From Spirometra erinaceieuropaei (taxonomy: Eukaryota; Platyhelminthes; Cestoda; Diphyllobothriidea; Diphyllobothriidae), in NCBI GenBank assembly GCA_902702965.1, contig CACRXP010000163.1:2682-66681 (forward strand): a stretch of DNA of 64,000 bases. The letters run 5' to 3'. Numbering within the stretch: the stretch's first letter is position 1; each line of letters begins with the position of its first letter. Shown here in pieces: positions 25,494 through 37,400 of the stretch. The notes beneath the pieces were generated by a model. It saw only the letters and a list, made by a program, of their open reading frames with translations. It had not been told where the DNA came from and did not search any database. Made by a program: the position numbers and the translations under genes.

Positions 25494-26773
25494 TTTTATT
25501 ATCTAGGGTGCGTAAAGTTTTTCGGCTTTCCTAAAGTAGACCACCTATATCGTAGAAACTCATTGAGGACTGTTTAATTTAAATGAACGCTTGTCTGTAC
25601 TAGAGGTATTCAGAAGATATTGGACCGCTGTAGGTTTAGGAGACAGAGGTTCTACGCTGTCAGCAGCAATGCTTTCTTTGGCTTATTCGCAATTGGCGAG
25701 GAGTCCAAGTTGGCAGCAAATTCCAAACAAGTTACCAACCACCACTGCAGCTGTTCCGTCGCTTACGAAATCATGTCCCATGGAAAAAATTACTGTCGTT
25801 TTTCTCTGCTCTCAGTTAATTAGTGACTTGTGACGTAGGAACTCTGATGGTCCTATAGGTATCACAAGATCTAGTCGACAAACGTATGAGCCGTTGGTTA
25901 GAAAACCCGATTTATTAGGCTTTGTTTTTTTCAAAAAAACTATTCTGAGTTCAAAACTTGAGTAATTCTGGCCTAATCCAGGCCGTGGCTGTCTTAAGAA
26001 CGAAACGTTGTATAGAAGTAGTCTTTTCATGATGGCGGTCGGCCGACGACTTGACCGCGTCCTTTGAGAGCTTTGTCGCCATAAAAACGAAATTTTGTTC
26101 ATATTTTTTATGTGCTCATTGATTTTACACTTTTTAATCGACACACCTTCGAGTAGTATATTAACTTAAACGCCCTTACGTGAGTTAAGGTTTTATTGTC
26201 GATTATCTCTCTAAATGGCATTAGCAGACCGCAAGATTTCAACTAGTGGAGCCATTCAGGCGATTACGTAGACCCTAGTTCAGGTCGAATAAGTTTTTGG
26301 CGCTAATGATCAAGACGAGAAAAACGGAGTAACTTAAAGGTTACGAACTGTACTTAAGTGTAAGATGACCGGTCTGTCTTTGTTTATGGTATAGCGTCAA
26401 GATGAGACGAAAAGGTTCAAAAAAAGGGCGATTTCCACTAACTGCTAACAGTAATAAGCGACAAGCCGAAAGATCTAAGGAGTTTTTGAAACGTCAGAAC
26501 AGGTCCCTATTCAGAATTAATCGGATTTTCGGTGGAATAATAGAAGCTTTCGTGGATCGCGCAGGAAGTTATCGAATTAGCCATCTGGAAGCGATTGTCG
26601 TTATACATAGTCGAGCCGGTGAGACTTCTGCAGGTTGCATCATTGTTAAAAAGCCAGTACGGTTTTGTTGCAGAGTCGTGTTAGGGATAGAGTGAATGGA
26701 GAGTAAATTCAGATTTGACATCTGTGCGGAAAATTTAATTTGTCTTATTCTGCACCAAGAGTTTGAACTATCA
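25494..26773. other. No gene recognised
   Basis: Short frames only, including a lysine/arginine-rich 97-codon plus-strand frame at 26402-26695 and a 110-codon minus-strand frame at 25812-26144. Neither shows a recognisable family or good splice context. Confidence 0.3.
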
Positions 26774-26868
26774 AGGTCATCATCATCATCATCATCACCA
26801 CCACCACCACCATCATCATCATCAGCAGCAGCAGCAGCGGCAGCAGAAGCAGCAGCAGCAGCAGCAGT
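26774..26868. repeat. Compound trinucleotide microsatellite (TCA)n-(CCA)n-(TCA)n-(GCA)n
   Basis: Consecutive trinucleotide tracts: TCA repeats, CAC/CCA repeats, TCA repeats, then CAG/GCA repeats with a few interruptions (CGG, GAA). They give artefactual frames rich in Ser/Pro/Ala on the plus strand and in Asp/Gly/Ala on the minus strand. No host gene is evident. Confidence 0.9.
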
Positions 26869-29563
26869 CTCCAGATCCACTATAAAATCCTTTAAGATTG
26901 AAAGCCATTGATAAGGCTCATAGGCGTCGCCATATCCTCTGTCGGAGAGACGCCCATGCTGGAATAACGCAGCAAGACTCATTAGCAGAAGACAAACAGT
27001 TTAATTTAGTTGTTCAGTATAAAGTGGCAGACTTCGTAATTGAGAATCAAAACAATGTCAGTATAAAAAACAAAACATGGTTAATCAAGGCGTGCTTCGT
27101 TAGCCTGGACAGGATTCCAACGGGAATACGAAAGAAAGTTCTTATATTTATGGATTTACTCAATGCCAGGATTAACAGTACTACTGTCAGAAACCATTAT
27201 AGGTTATGTAATCAGTTGGTGAGAAGTCTGATCAATATTTCGAAGGCTTGTTGTCCAGCTCACAGGCCGTAAGGACATCTTTTACTGCAAAAATGCCTCA
27301 AGTACTCTACTCATGAATGATCAATATCCAGCTTTTGTCCAGAGTACTTCTGAATATCGCAAAGAGGCCTTTTTTATTGCGGTTTATGAATGGCTCTGGG
27401 ATATGCACGCCCGTATTTCTACAAATCGGTGACAAACACATCCGCGGTGTTTAACCGTAATAATGCGTTCCGATAACGATAGTTTATAAGTGCTGCACAT
27501 AGAGGGTTTATTCGAAAAAAAAATACACTCATGCGTTTTCTGGTTAGATACACTTTAAAGCAGTTGCATGCTCGGAATAAGAACAGGAGAATCACATGTA
27601 ACAGAGTTCGCCGATGCTAGAATATTTTGCCACTGCTTTTTAGCCGTCTAATGTTGCATTCTGACACAAACAATAGGTGATGGCTAGACAACAATTGGAC
27701 ATGTTCAGAATTTCGATGTGGAAACCACAAAGTCATCGTTCTGGACATATTGTCGTAAAAGACACGAATAGAACGTAAAAAAGCAAAAAGGTGTTTTAAA
27801 TGAAAAACCAAGGGCTACTGCGTGCTCTGGTTTTCTACACGACTCAGTTTTTCCTCCCTCAAAAAGTGCCCTGACTAGACTCTTTATTGGGAAGGGCTAG
27901 AAAGGCGAAAAACCTCGTTAACCTGTCCTGACCTGACTGTTATTCGCCTCTACGTTCATCCAATGGATTTGCATCCAGAAGTACGTTACGTTCATAATCG
28001 TAACTAGAGGTTACCAGCACAGGAAAGACATCTCTCGTTGCGTTAATTAAAATGAATCCTTTAGGACTGTTAAATATAGGTCGAACAGTCCTGTAAGTCC
28101 TTTCAGTGCTACAAAGCAACTGTCGCCTTATCAAGTTTAGGTTTTGCCCCTCTTAAAGGCAGTGTTGCTGTTGCGTTCTTTCTGCATTGAATTACAATAT
28201 TGCTCAACTAACTGGTTAGATAACCACATTTAACCAGGTTTGCCTTTAGATAGGCAAATTACGTGTCTAAGCGCTCCCTGAATCAAACTTTCATTGTCCT
28301 TTTGAGGAAGACAGAGAGAAGATTTCGCGAGTACTTTATTAGAACAAAACTCGTAAAATTCAAACACTGACTTTCCTAGGAAGGATATACTACATTCTCG
28401 TTCACCTTCACTGTAAATTTTGTCCTCGGATGCAGTCCATCCACTACAATGCGCGGATCCCAGGCCTTTATTCGTTGTTAACGAGCACAACTATATCGCC
28501 GAAGTTCCCCCTGCGTAGCGCCGCGATGACACTTTTCCCTATATATCAGTCTTAAAATGGGTTCTGCGGACCTCCCATTATGGCACACAAAACTGTCTGT
28601 CGACATACCCATCAAATAAGTGTACATTCTAATGCATAGTTTCAGCGGGTCGTGAAATATTTTAGGTGGCAGGCGAGTTTCAGAAGTGTGAGAATCTATG
28701 ACATTTGTTGTTTCTTCAAGTCACTACCGAAAATCATTCGCGGAACCCCATGATGCTAGTAGATCTTGAGGCCTGTGATCACTTTTATTATATTAGATTT
28801 CGTTGAAAGTACTGTGTCCTGATTTTCTGATCCAATATTTTCCCTTTTGTACTAAAAGATGTAATAGTTGATTCTGCCTCAGAATGTCGGAAGTATTAAT
28901 CAGCTCGCCGAGAAGGATGGCGTGACTGCGATAGCTCTGATGGGAGGCGCCCACAGATAGTTAGTTCCTTACCTTTTTCCGACAGTCCGTATAAAAAAAC
29001 AACTATTTCAGATATTTGCAAAATTTCAGACTGTCCCTAATGTCTGGAAATACTATCCGGTATTATTCTTATTATCCAAAGGTCCTATGGGATCGTTGTT
29101 GTTAGGGCCTCTAAATATTGTCCATTGGCGCTTGCCATTTAAGTCCTCAGCGTTAGATGGTTTAGTTAGGCACACAGGGAGGGGGGGGGGGGTTGAAACC
29201 CCGCAATTTCTACTCGGGTCATATCTTCCTGCTAGCCTTAGTAACTCCCATGCTCATTTTCGTTGTTTAATTAATCACCGTCATCAAATCATTCCTCACA
29301 GGATCCGTCATCATACCGGAACGCGTTCAGACCACGTGCAATCGTCTAGTGCTCGCAACAACTGACTCATTTCTCATGCACCGGCCTTTTGGCACACATC
29401 GGGTTTCTGTGACGAGCACGTTTTTGTGTCGCTCCCTTTCTGCCTGTGCGCACACCTCGTTTGGGATTTTTTTGCACACACGGTTTGGAGATGGAGTGAA
29501 AGGAGGTTACAGCAGGGTGGGGTGGAGTAGCCGCCAAAGAGCAGGCCTCTGTCCCCTACCGCC
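26869..29563. other. No gene recognised
   Basis: The longest frame (26898-27272, 124 codons, no ATG at its start) has ordinary composition but no domain that I recognise. A poly-G run lies near 29181-29192. No further structure was seen. Confidence 0.35.
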
Positions 29564-29603
29564 TAAGCTACGGGCGTGTGTGCGTACACACGCCCGTAGC
29601 TTA
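29564..29603. repeat. Perfect 18 bp inverted repeat with 4-base loop
   Basis: The arm TAAGCTACGGGCGTGTGT (29564-29581) is followed by GCGT and then the exact reverse complement (29586-29603). An uninterrupted 18 bp stem is far beyond chance in this context. It could be a cruciform or hairpin, a stabilised RNA structure, or the junction of an inverted duplication. No neighbouring gene suggests a terminator role. Confidence 0.9.
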
Positions 29604-30675
29604 GACGCACACGTAGACCGCAGCTGTTGATCGATCAGGAGGCACGTGCCGTGCACAAGAGAGAGCTGGTTGAGGGAAAAACATGGCAGCTCCCTATGAC
29701 GTGTAGAATCTTGTCCTATCCTAACACGACAACCATAGATGGCCCTATGCTGTTCTGCAGCACTGTTTACGTGGGTCGGAAGTTGCCGTATGAAAAAACA
29801 GGGAAGTTTACCTAGGCGGTAGTGAACATATGAAATTCCGAAGCCACTGCCCTCTCTCCCTCTGCCCTAAGCGTCCCAGTGGGATCTTTTGACGATTGTG
29901 TCTAACAGGAATTAAAAGTCTGTTGGGTAGCTGCACACTGCGCCAGTAGCAAGTTTCCCGTTACTCTCCGGGTCTGAAAAGTTGCCATGGTTCCTACTTT
30001 CAGCTTGTGTCGTTATTTGGTAAATTATGACCACGTTCCCCATTTGTGCGTTCGCTGGTTACAAATTCAGTTGGTTCTATTAGCGAGGTCCTCTAAAATT
30101 TGGTATGTTCTTAGCAGCATTTAATGACTGAGGTTTCTCCAAGCCTTTACCTCGGGATGACTGTATACGAAGGAATTTGTTAGCAGATAACATCAGACGG
30201 TCCGTGACCTTTACTCTTTTCTTTCAGTACGATCAGAAGCGTCACTTGTCACATGTTTTTTCCACCAGTAAGCTGTCGCTCTATCACTGGGGCTTCTGGG
30301 TTCGAAAACCTCAGCTTACAGCTCACCTCGTCAGTACTTGCGTATTCTCTAACCTAGTCATTTTTTTAAATTTCGAATAGGCATATGAGAGCTGATTTTA
30401 CCGAAACTACTGAGACAAACTGTACCCAGCTCACAAAAGAGCACTGAATTCAATGTTATTTCACATGGACATGCTGAGACCATGATCACTTAAAACTAAA
30501 CCCTCCTCGAGGGAGGTTTTAATCGGTTGAAAACGTCCCTATTTTAAATTAAGAAGTATTCTGCTCAAAAAATAATTCGCAGCAGTTTCTACTGCAACTT
30601 TCCCATCGTACATGTAAGAGTTCTTACTGGGAATAAGGGATTGGGTTAGCAAACGTAAGGGCTCCGGGTTGATGA
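29604..30675. other. No gene recognised
   Basis: Short plus-strand frames (29627-29815, 30177-30380) without recognisable features. A B-box-like GGGTTCGAAAACC occurs near 30298 but no partner A box was found. Confidence 0.3.
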
Positions 30676-30825
30676 TCTGAGAATAATGAAGTGCTCACCG
30701 GGCTTTTTTTCAAGATTCTGGTCGATTTTTGCACTAAAGGCTTTGATAATGGAAAGCCGGTCAAGCTCTCCGAAACGTCAGCAATGCAATTCCCCTGATC
30801 CGGTGAGCACTTCATTTTTCTCAGA
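30676..30825. mobile_element. 150 bp element with 26 bp terminal inverted repeats
   Basis: The left end (30676-30701, beginning TCTGAGAATAATGAAGTGCT) and right end (30800-30825) are inverted copies with one mismatch in 26. The inside is unique and holds a hammerhead-ribozyme-like fold, described separately. Size and termini resemble a MITE, while the ribozyme-like core points to a Penelope-like or retrozyme-type retroelement remnant. No coding sequence. Confidence 0.7.
30729..30789 (+). ncRNA. Degenerate minimal hammerhead-ribozyme-like motif (type I)
   Basis: Stem I can form from TTGCA (30729-30733) with TGCAA (30785-30789) and GCT (30740-30742) with AGC (30780-30782), separated by an internal loop. 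The first core box reads TTGATAA (30743-30749) against the consensus CTGATGA; both changes are transitions and fall on the bases that pair as C3-G8, giving a possible U3-A8 pair. Stem II is GGAAAGC with GCTCTCC (one mismatch, loop of 7). The second box is GAAA (30772-30775), followed by CGTC, so stem III is only the self-complementary ACGT, as in the dimer-dependent hammerheads described for Penelope-like elements. An extra T (30750) between box one and stem II is a defect. It is probably decayed, and may be inactive. Confidence 0.45.
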
Positions 30826-31162
30826 TAAGGGTTTGGCCCACACTGGTCTGTTGGCTTCCAGAAGCAAAAAAGCTCCGTGTAGTCATTAATAGTCAGCCAC
30901 CTAACAGAGCGAATTTGGTCAAGTTATAATTGCAGAGGCGTGAGTCCATTCCTGACTGGATAACTGCCTGATCTGCAGCGACAGAAAATGACAGGTGGCG
31001 AGGCACTGATGAAATTCGCTTTGATGAAGTGGTTATGACCCATCATCCGGACCCCATCCGTGGACCATCTGCACCGTGTACGAGCGCGCCCCCCTGTTTC
31101 TGGCCGCAGCTGATGACCAGAATATTGACTGGCTGACTGATGACAGAATTTGCCAGAACATT

Positions 31163-31278
31163 GCCTTACACATTGTTTTTGGCCTTACACGTTGTTTTTG
31201 GCCTTACACATTGTTTTTGGCCTTACACGTTGTTTTTGGCCTTACACATTGTTTTTTGGCCTTACACATTGTTTTTTT
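31163..31278. repeat. 19-20 bp minisatellite, six units
   Basis: Unit GCCTTACACATTGTTTTTG repeated six times. Units 1-4 are 19 bp and units 5-6 are 20 bp (one extra T). The ninth unit position alternates A, G, A, G, A, A (CACATT versus CACGTT), which suggests growth by duplication of dimers. Both overlapping plus-strand frames of 64-68 codons are translation of this repeat. It lies directly upstream of a LINE 3' end and resembles that family's 3' UTR. Confidence 0.9.
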
Positions 31279-31365
31279 ATGACGTTATTGTAATAAAAAG
31301 GGAGTTCAAAGGCGCTCGCCTACCTTTCCCTTAATAAATCTGCTCTGATCTGATCTGATCTGAGT
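31279..31365 (+). mobile_element. 3' terminal fragment of a CR1-like LINE
   Basis: Contains GGGAGTTCAAAGGCGCTCGC-CT followed by TTTCCCTTAATAAA and a (CTGAT)n tail. The same order (GGGA-, AAAGGC hairpin, TTTCCCT, AATAAA-like signal, short CTGA-type microsatellite) ends the other CR1-like copies in this window. It is a heavily 5'-truncated insertion, and its body may reach back through the minisatellite. Confidence 0.65.
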
Positions 31366-32077
31366 ACAATAACAATCTTCCTGCATATTCTGTCACCCCT
31401 CTTCTCCCATATTCATGACCCGTTTACTCAGTTCTTTATGACTTTGTCAACAAGTCGTACGTTTATACATATGGCGCACCAGTACGTAGAAAGTGACATT
31501 TATCTTAAAATAGTGTCAAACTACGGTTTTTGACAAGAGCTAGTGAGGATGCTTGTGCTATTGCTGTGCGCCCAGAACCGGAGGTCAGTCCTTGGTCACT
31601 GCCTCATTTTCGGTTTTTTCAGGACACAGGTCAGTTAAATGTGTGCATTGCTCTATTTTACGTCTAAACATTGACCTTGATCTCACTCCGTACAGTTGGA
31701 AGGCAATTTCTTAATGCGACCTTACAATGTAGTGCAATAAAAAATATTTTTGGGACACCTGCCTAATTAATTTTAAGTCTGAATGCACCTCGCACAAAAC
31801 TGCCGCAATTGCGCGATAACGGAAATCTCCAAAGTCAAAATTAGATTTTTAATGTCAACATCCCTAACCTGACAAGGCATGCACATCAGTTCAGGAAAGT
31901 GATCAGGACGTGTTAGTAGGAAGCCGAAGTTCGGGCTATGACGGAGAGAATCATAGCTTGCAAAAGAGACGCTATCGGATAAGTTGGATTAGTCATCGAC
32001 CAAAACTTCAAGCATTGCGTTTAGGTCAAAAAAGCGCCGGGTACTTAACAAATCTTTTTGCGAGCCCGATATTTTTA
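31366..32077. other. No gene recognised
   Basis: The 77-codon plus-strand frame at 31910-32143 ends inside the arm of foldback copy 4 and is not a gene. Nothing else was seen. Confidence 0.35.
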
Positions 32078-33040
32078 CGCAGTAAAGTCAGCGGCCGGTT
32101 TCACGAAATGTTAGCCGAAATTCTAAAGTGCGTTTTTGATTAGAGATCACTACTTTGGAAGGTTTATAACATTGATTATCATAAAGCGTAATCCCAAGAT
32201 ATTTCAGTCACCCCAGAATTCTGACTTTAAAATGTACAGCTTCTTGTCCACCTAAAAATCTGTACTAAGTAAAAATGGCTACTTACATGGTATACATCTA
32301 TCCATCGACTTTCGATGCCATTATAAATTCAAATATATTTTATAGCAAACGTGTATGAAAATTATGCTTTCTTGTGCTCATTTGGTAGTAAATCGCATCT
32401 TCCTCCAGTCCTTTAATCGAAGATGAGGCATAGTTAGGCTTTAACAAGCTTCTAATTCCCGGAATAAGTTTGGACCCGATCTAACGTTGCACGAGCGTCT
32501 AGGGCTTACAGTCTAGCAACTGTGTACCCGCCATTCCAGGGAAAGCACGTATTCCTCAATGCTATTAAGAAGGTACCATATAGGACTCATAAAAGTTTGC
32601 GACGAATGTGAACCGTTTCGTATACTTCATAATGAACATTAATAAACGAGCAGATTCGATGCTCTTCAAATGGATATTTCGCAATCCTAGAAGGTCTTAT
32701 GATTATAAATCTATTAAAACCGTAAGATGCCCTTTCTTCAAGATTTAAATAGGACGTGACTTGCCACCACATAAGTACTAGAAAGCTGATTTGACCACAA
32801 TTTCTATAAACCATTGTTGGATTTTTAAGTGCATCCAAAGTTAATGGAGAATTCATACCGCTTGAGCGGCCGAAATGAAGCTTATTCAAAAGCCAGCGTC
32901 CTGGAGCGACTGAAAGATCTTGAAATTATACTGCACGCGATTATTATTACGACTCCACTTAAGCAACCTTTACGAGCCGAAGACGCGTTCCAGCATTTCG
33001 GTTAACATTCCATGAAGTCGGGTACTGACTAAAGTGTACA
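32078..33040. mobile_element. Foldback element, copy 4 (diverged)
   Basis: The left arm carries CACGAAATGTTAGCCGAAAT then AAGTGCGTTTTTGATTAGAG. The right arm ends with the inverse forms (GAAGACGCG, CATTTCGGTTAACATTCCATG). The outer ends match each other further out (CAGTAAAGTCAG against CTGACTAAAGTG). The centre is in the same orientation as copy 3. Arms are more diverged than in copy 1, so this is an older insertion. Confidence 0.6.
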
Positions 33041-34108
33041 GTAGTCTACGGTAAATTTCTAAGAAGTATTATTCATTTAATAGACCTACACTACTTGCCT
33101 TCGAATTACGTCTAGATTAACCTCTTTAAAGTAAATTTGTACAAGGAATTTTGCTATTTCCGAATTATTTTCTCTGGTCATAATCCCTTATGGGGAAGAT
33201 GATTTTTCACAAGACTCTTGTCCATTTACCCTGTCTTCTAATGCTTAAAATATATATTCTGCTCTCGAACCTTGATGATTGCAAGTTCCCTAGAAGTTGT
33301 TTTTCGGGTTATATATTCCAGATGGTTCTCACCATGGCGAGTAAAAACTTAGCTAATTTTTTGCATAAGCATTAGCAGTGCCGTGGTCAGTGCTTTAAGC
33401 AGTCTGGCGTTTTACCTCTGTTTCTAATTTCTGAAAGAATGCTCCATCTTATTCTTTTGGCGTACTTTTTAATTTTCAGCACTTCTAGAGACCCTTAGTG
33501 ACAACTTAGCCCTTTTGCATCATTTGGAGGAGTATTTGTTTGTATCCTGAGCCCTTGCACAACAGTTTCACCTCGTTGCTTGTACATGATTATTTGCTCT
33601 CCCAGTTTTTAGATCAATTAAATTTTCTCGGTGGTTTTTGTGAATTACGCAATTAGGCCAGGCCCATCGCCTGCTGCCATAGTTGCGAAAAAATTAAGGC
33701 TTTTCTGACGACTGTTTACGTCTCGCTGATTGTGAAGGTATGTATTAAACTGCAGCTGACCACTAATTTCTTAATGCTTAACGTTTAAAATTCGAATTAC
33801 GAGCAGGCTCGCTGCATGTGAATTCTCGTTTTTAACATGTCGCAATAATTGGAAAAATTTAAAGTAAATTAGAGGGCATGAGAAAAGTTCATCTGACATA
33901 AAATTCCCAGGTGGTTCTGGGTCACTTTAGCCCTGCGCACTTTAGGAGGTTTTCACTCCTGGTGAGAAAAACAAGGAAACTTTCCGCAGGTTGACCGGTA
34001 GAAAATGCATAATTAGGTAATAAATTAATTAGCTAATGGCAGTCTGTTAGTGCTAAGAAAGCAGAAGCAGCAGAGTTGATTGCTCTCCTTCTGTTCTCCT
34101 ACACGCAG
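33041..34108. other. No gene recognised
   Basis: AT-rich, with one 61-codon frame and no domain. The end (34085-34108) is a pyrimidine-rich tract ending in CGCAG, a possible 3' splice site. Confidence 0.3.
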
Positions 34109-34431
34109 ATAACCCCGACAGGAGTTTGGAGATGCTCTTCCGGTCCACACAAAATTTCCTCTTCAATCACCCTGTTGGCATCGCGGGCGTCTTTCTCTGC
34201 ACCACCCTGGCGGCCCCGCATCTGCAGCAGATTCCTTTCGTGCTAGCCAACTTTCTGAGTCCGCAGGCCCTCACCGAAGCCGTGACTGCTGTAACAAGGC
34301 AGCCGGGGGCCTTCTTCTCTGAACGTTTTTGCGACCTAGTCGCAGTATTTCGCACCACCCCCAGTTGGAGCGCATTTGCTATCAGTGGAGGCCGAGGTCT
34401 GCACTGGCACTTCGCCCGGCCTACAGGTTGA
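34109..34431 (+). CDS. Possible terminal coding exon, unrecognised
   Basis: Directly after a strong acceptor-like sequence (TCTCCTTCTGTTCTCCTACA then CGCAG) one frame is open for about 107 codons to a TAG/TGA region at 34431. Its base composition is clearly more GC-rich than the flanks. The product would have a hydrophobic stretch (residues about 18-35, HPVGIAGVFLCTTLAAPHL) and no domain that I know. A 105-codon frame on the opposite strand is equally open, so strand and reality are uncertain. It could be a GC-rich repeat. Confidence 0.22.
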
Positions 34432-37400
34432 TCTGCATCCGCCATCTGCGCCTCTGTGGCATTCCGCCAGCTCTGAGATCTCAACTGAACTCACTTGAGA
34501 ATTGAACCCTCCTGGGTTCTAGCCCCTTTCGATGTCTTACAGTTTGCTTTCGCCTCTGCTCCAATAGAACCGCCTATTGGACGGATTTCTTTCGAACAAG
34601 AAGATTGTCAATCTTCTGACGTAATTTGCCCTCGACCGCCTAGGCCTCCTGATGTTCTTTATTTCATTTCTGTACTTACTTCTGTTTACTGTAGATAGTG
34701 TATCATACGAAACTTCCTCTAATGGACTTGTGAACGCTCCCTCTCCTCCATCCTTCCCCTCCCGCTGTATTTCATCACCCTCCTTCCAAGCCCCGTTTTT
34801 TCGCCCGCAGTATATTAAGTAGTAACGCTTAAGTTCTGCTGCATTGAAATATATTGTCTACATATGTCTCCTACTCCTTCTTCTCCAAGAACTTGCGTGG
34901 AGAGCTGGAACGCAGTTTACTCAAAATAATGAGACTCACACACACACTACTCACTCATGAGAGTAGTCTGGGTGAAAAAAATACTTCGGCTTGTGTCAAA
35001 GAGGGTGCTGAAGGTCAAAGATTCTTTAAGCAGCCATATCCGTATATAAATAAAGCCGCCGAAGTCCTTGTATCTTGCCCCTGGATGTAAGTAAGGGAGC
35101 AGCAATGAGAAATGCAACTTTTGACTCTTACATGGTACAGGTTTTGCAGTTAGCTAAACCTATTTACGCCTTTTTGTTGAGAATTTGAAGCACTATCACA
35201 ACTCAGGGACGGGATAGTAAGAACCTATATTAAGACTCTAGAGGGAATCATGTCGGCAAACGTACCATGTCCGCTCTAGTAGCGGTATAAACTAAGTGCC
35301 TTTTGATATTAACATTGAATCTGAACATTACGTTGCAGCAAAGTGAGCATGCTTTTCGTATTGACCACTACTTTCACCAGCGTTTTTAAGGTGACAAGAA
35401 GGCAAAAGCAGCGAAACAGGCTTATCCATCTTCTTAAAGTTTTAACGGTGCAGCTTTTTAAATGCTTCTACTTTGAAATGCCACTAGTACATTTGTGCAA
35501 GAGTTAAGAGGGACGTCTTCTACTATGCCTTCAAAATTCTTGTGAATTGGGAAACTCGTCATCTAACAACAAAACAGGGTCAAACTTAATATGCACACCA
35601 ACTTTCTCAGCAAACTCAGTACTCCACGAAGACCGAAAACTGCAGACTCAATGAACATCCTTCGTTTACTGGCGTCCGGTGCTCTCCAGGACTCAATAAA
35701 CCATCAATTTATGAATCGAGATAAATTTCCGAAATCAAAATATTCCCAGCTGTAGAATATGCTAGGGCTTTATGCAACTATTAGTTTATTTGATAATTGA
35801 TAATTTTATTTTTACTTAATGCCAGTTTACAGGCATTTTCAAGGGAAGCGTTAAACGCAAATCCGATCAGCAGTGAAAAAAACTCCTATGGAAAAAGAAT
35901 AAAAATAAAGTTGATGGTGATTTTTATGGTTTGGAGGATTCAGGAGAAAAAACTGCTGGCGGTAGACATTCGACCCAGACCGTATATGATCCAAAGTAAC
36001 ATCTTAAAGAGGCGAATCGTGTCTGAGTGCGATGTGTTTGTAATTTACTCCTTAAAGTAGTAAACCAGCCCGTCTGAGCCCTAATAAGGCGAAGCGCACA
36101 CTCGTGCTTTCAAGGAAAACACCGGAGCCTCAAAAGTCAAGTCAGCCACCTAAAGAAGAAAAGGATTGGAATACAGATATGCAAAAGTTATTCCTGCTTA
36201 ATGTATGTAGAATGATCCTTCTCTTTGGAATCTAAACAAACGCCTGTAAGCTCTAGAGATACGTGGTTATTAGTGTATACTAGCCGCTCTCCAGCTTCTC
36301 CTCCCCTTCCTTGTGCTTCTTCCGTTAGTCGAACTGTCCCTCTTTTTCATCGGTGATTCATGTCTGTCTGGCGTATATGAACTCCACAAGTCTGGAGGGC
36401 GCTGGACGAGGCCAATTGAGGGGTTATTCAACAGGCAAGTCCTCCCCCCACATGATGTTTTCAATTATGTCGCCCTGAAATGCATTACACGTTTATAGCT
36501 AAATACTGTGTCTTGCCTAAATGTCCACGACGGACTCTTTAGTGCCATCACCAAGTTGGTGAGCGGAGATGATAAAACCAAAGGTTGAGACATGCGGCCC
36601 CAACCGCAGACCGGGGCCCGTCAGGTTAATCACGTAAAAAGTACGTTTAGTAATTTAATCAGAGGGTTGGAAAATGACTATTAAATGTTTCTTTCAGGCC
36701 CTTTCGACTGAAAGTAGTATATATTTAAAATGTAAACTGTGTATTGAAGGCGAAACCCTCATGGCACGTGATCCTGTCCTAAAGGCCGGGCCACAGTAGG
36801 ATGAACGTGACTATGACCCAGTTCTACTGGTTATTAATCCTTTGTTTGAAGCATAACTGATTAAAAATACCACAAGGTTTTTCAACGCAGATCGCGTGGG
36901 CGCGTTTGTTGTATAGATCGCTCCGGCGAAACAACCCTAATAGGAAAACTGCTTTCTCTTATTCATTGTCGCAGGACTAGCCCACCTGCCGAAATCCCGC
37001 GTATGAAAAGGGCAGTCAAAGTGGCCGGTCCTCGAAAACAGAGGGCTGGAATTAGTTTATTTTCGTGATTGTTTCTACAGGACGGTCTATATAAGGGACG
37101 TACCCGCGTTGTTTGCAGTGCGAAAACTTGCAGTATTTTTAGACAACTATGCTAAAGATGGGAGAGAAGCTACCCGGCGGATTGGTCCAGGGCCCTGTTT
37201 GTGCTTGTTTGGTCCAACCCCCTGTCATGGTTAGTACAAGACCCTTATGGAAATTACTGGTTACTGATACTCCTCAGTAGCAGCTTTCACGTCATCTTAG
37301 TGACGCCCCATGAAACTGCACATACAAGTTTACAAGTCAAACCTTGGGTCGGACTTTATCGCCACAGTGTGCAACTTAACACTGAATGATCAGATGAAAT

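Noticed and set aside
26485..26492. GAAACGTC, a possible second hammerhead core
   Set aside because: No CTGATGA-like box or stem II upstream within 60 bases.
26569..26982. 137-codon minus ORF with poly-Ala and poly-Asp
   Set aside because: Generated by the trinucleotide microsatellite; no domain outside it.
31076..31334. Two overlapping hydrophobic ORFs (ALHVVFGLTHCF repeats)
   Set aside because: They are direct translations of the 19 bp minisatellite.
37087..37095. TATA-like CTATATAAG followed by a short ORF
   Set aside because: No coding sequence of substance, no second long terminal repeat and no other promoter element; chance in AT-rich DNA is likely.
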